Part shown: positions 8,950-11,312 of the stretch, in pieces
Layout of the letters: each line of letters opens with the position of its first letter
Position numbering within the stretch: position 1 is the first letter of the stretch
Assembly: GCF_010093535.1 (NCBI RefSeq)
Contig: NW_022985205.1
Coordinates: forward strand, 1 to 11,312
Direction: 5' to 3'
Source: Lindgomyces ingoldianus
Taxonomy: Eukaryota; Ascomycota; Dothideomycetes; Pleosporales; Lindgomycetaceae
DNA: 11,312 bases
Position numbers and translations under genes: made by a program
Notes under the pieces: model-generated
Seen by the model: the letters and a program-made list of their open reading frames with translations, nothing else
What the model was told of the DNA's origin: nothing
Databases searched by the model: none

Positions 8950-9545
8950 ACTATTTAAGAAATTAGACTATATAAAGATAAACACCCTAATTACTAACAG
9001 CACTTTTAAGGTTATAGTGTATAACTTAATAAAGCACAAAGGTTAGATTTTTAACCTTTGCCTTATATAAAAAGTAAAAGGCAAAATAACCTAACTATAT
9101 AAGAAATTCTGCCTAGTGTTTACTAGCTACTTAGATAAAGAGAAAGGAGAAATTCTTACCTAGTTACTAACTATTTAGAGGATAAGCTAGAGACTACTTC
9201 TAGCTATAAAAGCAAGCCTAAGAGCTACATATAAAATGCATTTTAAACTGCGTAATATTACATAAGTATACATTTAATTAACAGATAAGCTTATACGCAC
9301 GCTGTACATAAAGCTACTAAAGAAGATGCGCTAGAGCTTTCTACTAAATATAATACTCTAGGTTGTACAACCCTTATATAGAGCTGCTAAATTAGGACTG
9401 TATTAGTTTAAAATATACTATAACTACTATAAAAAAAAGCTGCGCATGCACATCTCTTTATACAACTTCTACCTCTTAATTACTAATAAAGAAAAGCACA
9501 CTTTTAGTATTACTAGCTTATAAACAGACAACACTTTAAGCATTA
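8950..9545 (+). other. Reverse transcriptase domain remnant
   Basis: Recognisable blocks are EILT-stop-LLTI-stop-R (about 9150-9185), LRNIT-stop-VYI (9248-9271) and TDNT (9524-9535). The family has Asp in the second block (LRDITQAY) and two adjacent Asp in the third. Here the first is AAT (9254-9256), and the pair is GAC-AAC (9527-9532), so one catalytic Asp survives and two are lost. An LY-x-AAKLG block follows the expected loop at about 9376-9395. The original enzyme copied the element's RNA into DNA. Confidence 0.9.
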
Positions 9546-9939
9546 TAATAAAGGATTTTGTGTAAAGAGAAAAGAAGAAACTGTAGAAGGTAAAGTTTTA
9601 TATAAAAAGTAAGACTATTCTAGTAAAGAAGCAGCCTATTAAGTTTAATAGTAAAAAAATTAAACTTACACACAACATAGTAGTTCTTACTTAAAAGGGA
9701 CAAGTAAGCTACCTTTATATAATTAACCTAGAGAATAAGAATGCCGCACAATAATATATTAAGTAATGTGTAAAAGGGGTATACATTACATCTGTGTGTT
9801 AACTAGAGGCAGCATTTAACCTGTCTATTACTACATAAACTATAGACCCTTTGCATAATAATATTAACACACTTAACACATAAATCTAATAGTAGATAGA
9901 TAATAGTAAGCACAGTCTTACCTTTCTACTATTATAGCT

Positions 9940-10400
9940 TAATTATGTAAAGCTATTTATCTTTATAAATAAATTATTTGCTAACAACAAAGACTTTAGC
10001 TTACAGCTAAGATTCTTAATTATATTAGGTAATAAAGACTATATAAAGTAAAGTAACTACTTTAAAATACTAGGCAACATTATACACTAGAATTCTACTA
10101 AGTGTAAAAAAGTAACTAGAAGTGTCTTTACTAGCAAACTATATAAAATAGTTAGAGGGTTTAATAATGTAATTACCCTTAGTACAACTCTATAGTAAAT
10201 TATATAAATGCTTAAACTGCTACTAATTCTAGTAGTAATCTGCATAGATTTAAAGTCTCTATATAATTACCTTATTAAGCTAGGCACTACTAGTAAAAAG
10301 TAACTTATAATTAATATTATATTACTCTATAAATTATATAAGAAAAGGGAAATTACTAAGATAAAGTAAATTAATAGTAAAGACAACTTAGTAGATGTAT
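9940..10400 (+). other. RNase H domain remnant
   Basis: The block KLFIFINKLFANNKDFSLQ starts at 9953. The first catalytic Asp is AAT (9968-9970). The conserved TRSVFTSKLYK block has AAA (10136-10138) where the catalytic Glu is expected. The third acid is preserved as GAT at 10247-10249, in the block CIDLKSLYNYLIKLGTT. Ordinary copia elements carry RNase H at this C-terminal position. The domain would degrade the RNA strand during reverse transcription. Confidence 0.9.
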
Positions 10401-10528
10401 GTATAAAGAAAACACTAAACTAGGCTCTTTAATTATTAGTCCTAACTAACTGCCTCTCTGTCTAGATAGAAGCATCTGTAGACTAGCTAGATCCTGTGCG
10501 CAAAGATGCCTTAGACTAACTAGACTAA

Positions 10529-10860
10529 CAATGCCTTTATATAAAGCCTATTTCCCTTTATTTTTATTTTTTTTGTTGTACATACTTATTTTTTTTATTA
10601 TAAGGATCTGTCACTGTTAGCACTATACAAAAAAAGAAAAGAGCTAGAGGATTGTACAGTAAAGCTTAAAAAATAAAGAATAAAAAAAAAAAAGCTATTT
10701 ATATAGCATAACTAGCCTATCCTAACACACAGCATTACTAAGGCAAGTCCTAATAAATAAGGTAGAGTAAAGGCAGAACATAATTAGATAGACCTATATA
10801 AATAAAAGAGAGGTAATGTGTACAGAAGGTAACTCTTTAGACAAAAAGAAAAGTTGCTAG
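10529..10860 (+). other. 3' non-coding part of the copia element with possible polypurine tract
   Basis: After the polyprotein comes a T-rich tract (about 10548-10600) and then A-rich sequence. A purine run AAAAAGAAAAG at 10843-10853 ends seven bases before the 3' LTR, which is roughly where a polypurine tract for plus-strand priming should be. It is not immediately adjacent to the LTR, so the assignment is tentative. Confidence 0.45.
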
Positions 10861-11128
10861 TGTCTGTACACAGCAGTAGCGTCGCGGCCTAGATACAAGC
10901 AATTACGCACAAGCAGGATTACGTATCTATGTTACATAATGCTTGTGCGTAAACCTCTGTGCGCAAACATCTAGATATCCCCCCTTTTCCTCTATACAGA
11001 GGAAAAACAAAGAAGCAATTAACACTAGTTACCTAACACCCCTGTGCGATGTTTACACTGTGCAAACCTCTCCGTCTTGTACGCATTTGCTAACACTAAG
11101 TGCTAGCTAGCAGAGAGTCTATTTAACA
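10861..11128 (+). repeat. 3' LTR of the copia element
   Basis: It begins TGTCTG and ends TTTAACA. In its first ~155 bp it carries T or A at all 16 sites where the LTRs differ by a transition and the 5' LTR has C or G. In the remaining part the direction reverses and the 5' LTR carries T or A at all five differing sites. Confidence 0.95.
10903..10952. repeat. 13-bp perfect inverted repeat in the 3' LTR
   Basis: TTACGCACAAGCA (10903-10915) pairs perfectly with TGCTTGTGCGTAA (10940-10952). It is the counterpart of the 5' LTR stem at 4985-5028, with matched changes in both arms. Confidence 0.8.
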
Positions 11129-11312
11129 AAAGAAGCATTTTAAACTAATTTAGAAATAATATCTTAGATAAAACTACACTTAAAAGGCTTCCCTATAATT
11201 TAGTTCTAGCTATATATAGATAATTAGATAGATTTTAAAGCTAATAGTATAACACTTACTTCTAAAATAAAAGAAATATTTAGTAGTGTTAAAGCCTTTA
11301 AAGATGCTTTAA
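11129..11312. other. Right flank, unassigned AT-rich sequence
   Basis: It matches neither the continuation of repeat copy A (from 1667) nor the sequence after the 5' LTR. A forward frame is open from about 11228 to the window edge (~28 codons, Lys- and Ser-rich), too short to interpret. It may be the edge of another mutated element. Confidence 0.35.

Larger units (their letters stand above)
5597..10528 (+). pseudogene. Gag-Pol polyprotein of the Ty1/copia element (inactivated)
   Basis: The intact ancestor would make the capsid protein and the protease, integrase, reverse transcriptase and RNase H needed to copy the element's RNA and insert the DNA. One frame can be followed by hand from ATG 5597 to a TAA near 10517-10528 (~1,640 codons, usual for copia) with no frameshift. 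I counted 63 in-frame stops between 5642 and 8188, all TAA or TAG, at sites explained by CAA/CAG to TAA/TAG or TGG to TAG; there are many more downstream. Landmarks are the zinc knuckle 6944-6985, protease motif 7304-7312, integrase 7691-8620, reverse transcriptase ~8950-9540 and RNase H ~9940-10390. Key catalytic acids are changed by G-to-A. The ATG at 5597 is the first in-frame one that leads into the gag-like stretch but is uncertain; the exact stop is also uncertain because new stops crowd the end. Confidence 0.93.
4940..11128 (+). mobile_element. Ty1/copia-type LTR retrotransposon, full length, inactivated by RIP-type mutation
   Basis: Two direct LTRs (4940-5205 and 10861-11128) enclose about 5.65 kb of internal sequence. 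The internal frame carries, in order, a gag-like region, a zinc knuckle, an aspartic protease motif, integrase, reverse transcriptase and RNase H. Integrase before reverse transcriptase is the defining order of Ty1/copia (Pseudoviridae-like) elements. The wording of the conserved blocks agrees with a widespread copia family of filamentous ascomycetes, judged from memory. The element is structurally complete but dead: its single polyprotein frame has dozens of TAA/TAG codons and altered catalytic residues. No target-site duplication is visible: ATAAG lies to the left (4935-4939) and AAAGA to the right (11129-11133). Confidence 0.93.

Noticed and set aside
5206..10528. Variant genetic code with TAA/TAG reassigned to Gln or Trp
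   Set aside because: The pattern includes other C-to-T and G-to-A changes (Asp to Asn, Glu to Lys, His to Tyr) and LTR transitions, all explained by RIP-type mutation. Catalytic residues are also destroyed, so this is decay and not recoding.
1..11312. rRNA or tRNA genes, bacterial-type operons or terminators
   Set aside because: I saw no conserved tRNA box pattern or rRNA block, and the hairpin plus A-tract structures occur identically in two transposon-like repeats, so they are repeat landmarks and not bacterial terminators.

Overview
The window looks like a piece of an AT-rich, transposon-filled region from a filamentous ascomycete (Pezizomycotina). Three things point there. First, a long fungal-type Ty1/copia retrotransposon carries stops and missense changes that are overwhelmingly C-to-T or G-to-A transitions, which is the signature of repeat-induced point mutation (RIP). 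Second, TpA is extremely abundant, while TCA, TGA and TGG are almost absent from the mutated stretches. Third, I find no intact gene. The genus cannot be told from this sequence.

Layout. Positions 1-460 are the least mutated part. They hold a GC-rich tandem array of 9-10 bp units (18-91) and a stop-free stretch behind a plausible 3' splice site (273-434) that may be a terminal exon. Positions 470-1666 (copy A) and 3741-4939 (copy B) are two co-linear direct copies of a ~1.2 kb repeat. Both start in a 20-bp minisatellite with 3 units at A; at B the array is expanded leftwards to 12 units (3561-3800). Both contain a short GC-rich island, an (AC)n microsatellite and conserved hairpins. Between them, 1667-3560 is AT-rich sequence in which I recognise no gene.

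Positions 4940-11128 are a full-length, dead Ty1/copia-type LTR retrotransposon. Its LTRs are 266 and 268 bp with TG...CA ends. A single reading frame can be followed without a frameshift from about 5597 to about 10528, in the order gag, zinc knuckle, protease, integrase, reverse transcriptase, RNase H. It is broken by more than 60 TAA/TAG stops in its first half alone, and most of its catalytic acidic codons have been changed by G-to-A transitions. Its left LTR abuts the end of repeat copy B exactly. I see no target-site duplication, and the right flank (11129-11312) does not resume the repeat, so the junction has been rearranged or is not a simple insertion.

Nothing here works as a living gene system. 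The notable biology is the mutational process. The mutated C is most often preceded by a pyrimidine and followed by a purine (YCR to YTR). That rule predicts most of the catalytic residues that were lost and those that survived, and it explains why TGA stops are missing. The same process has changed both arms of several palindromes together, so that their pairing is kept or improved.
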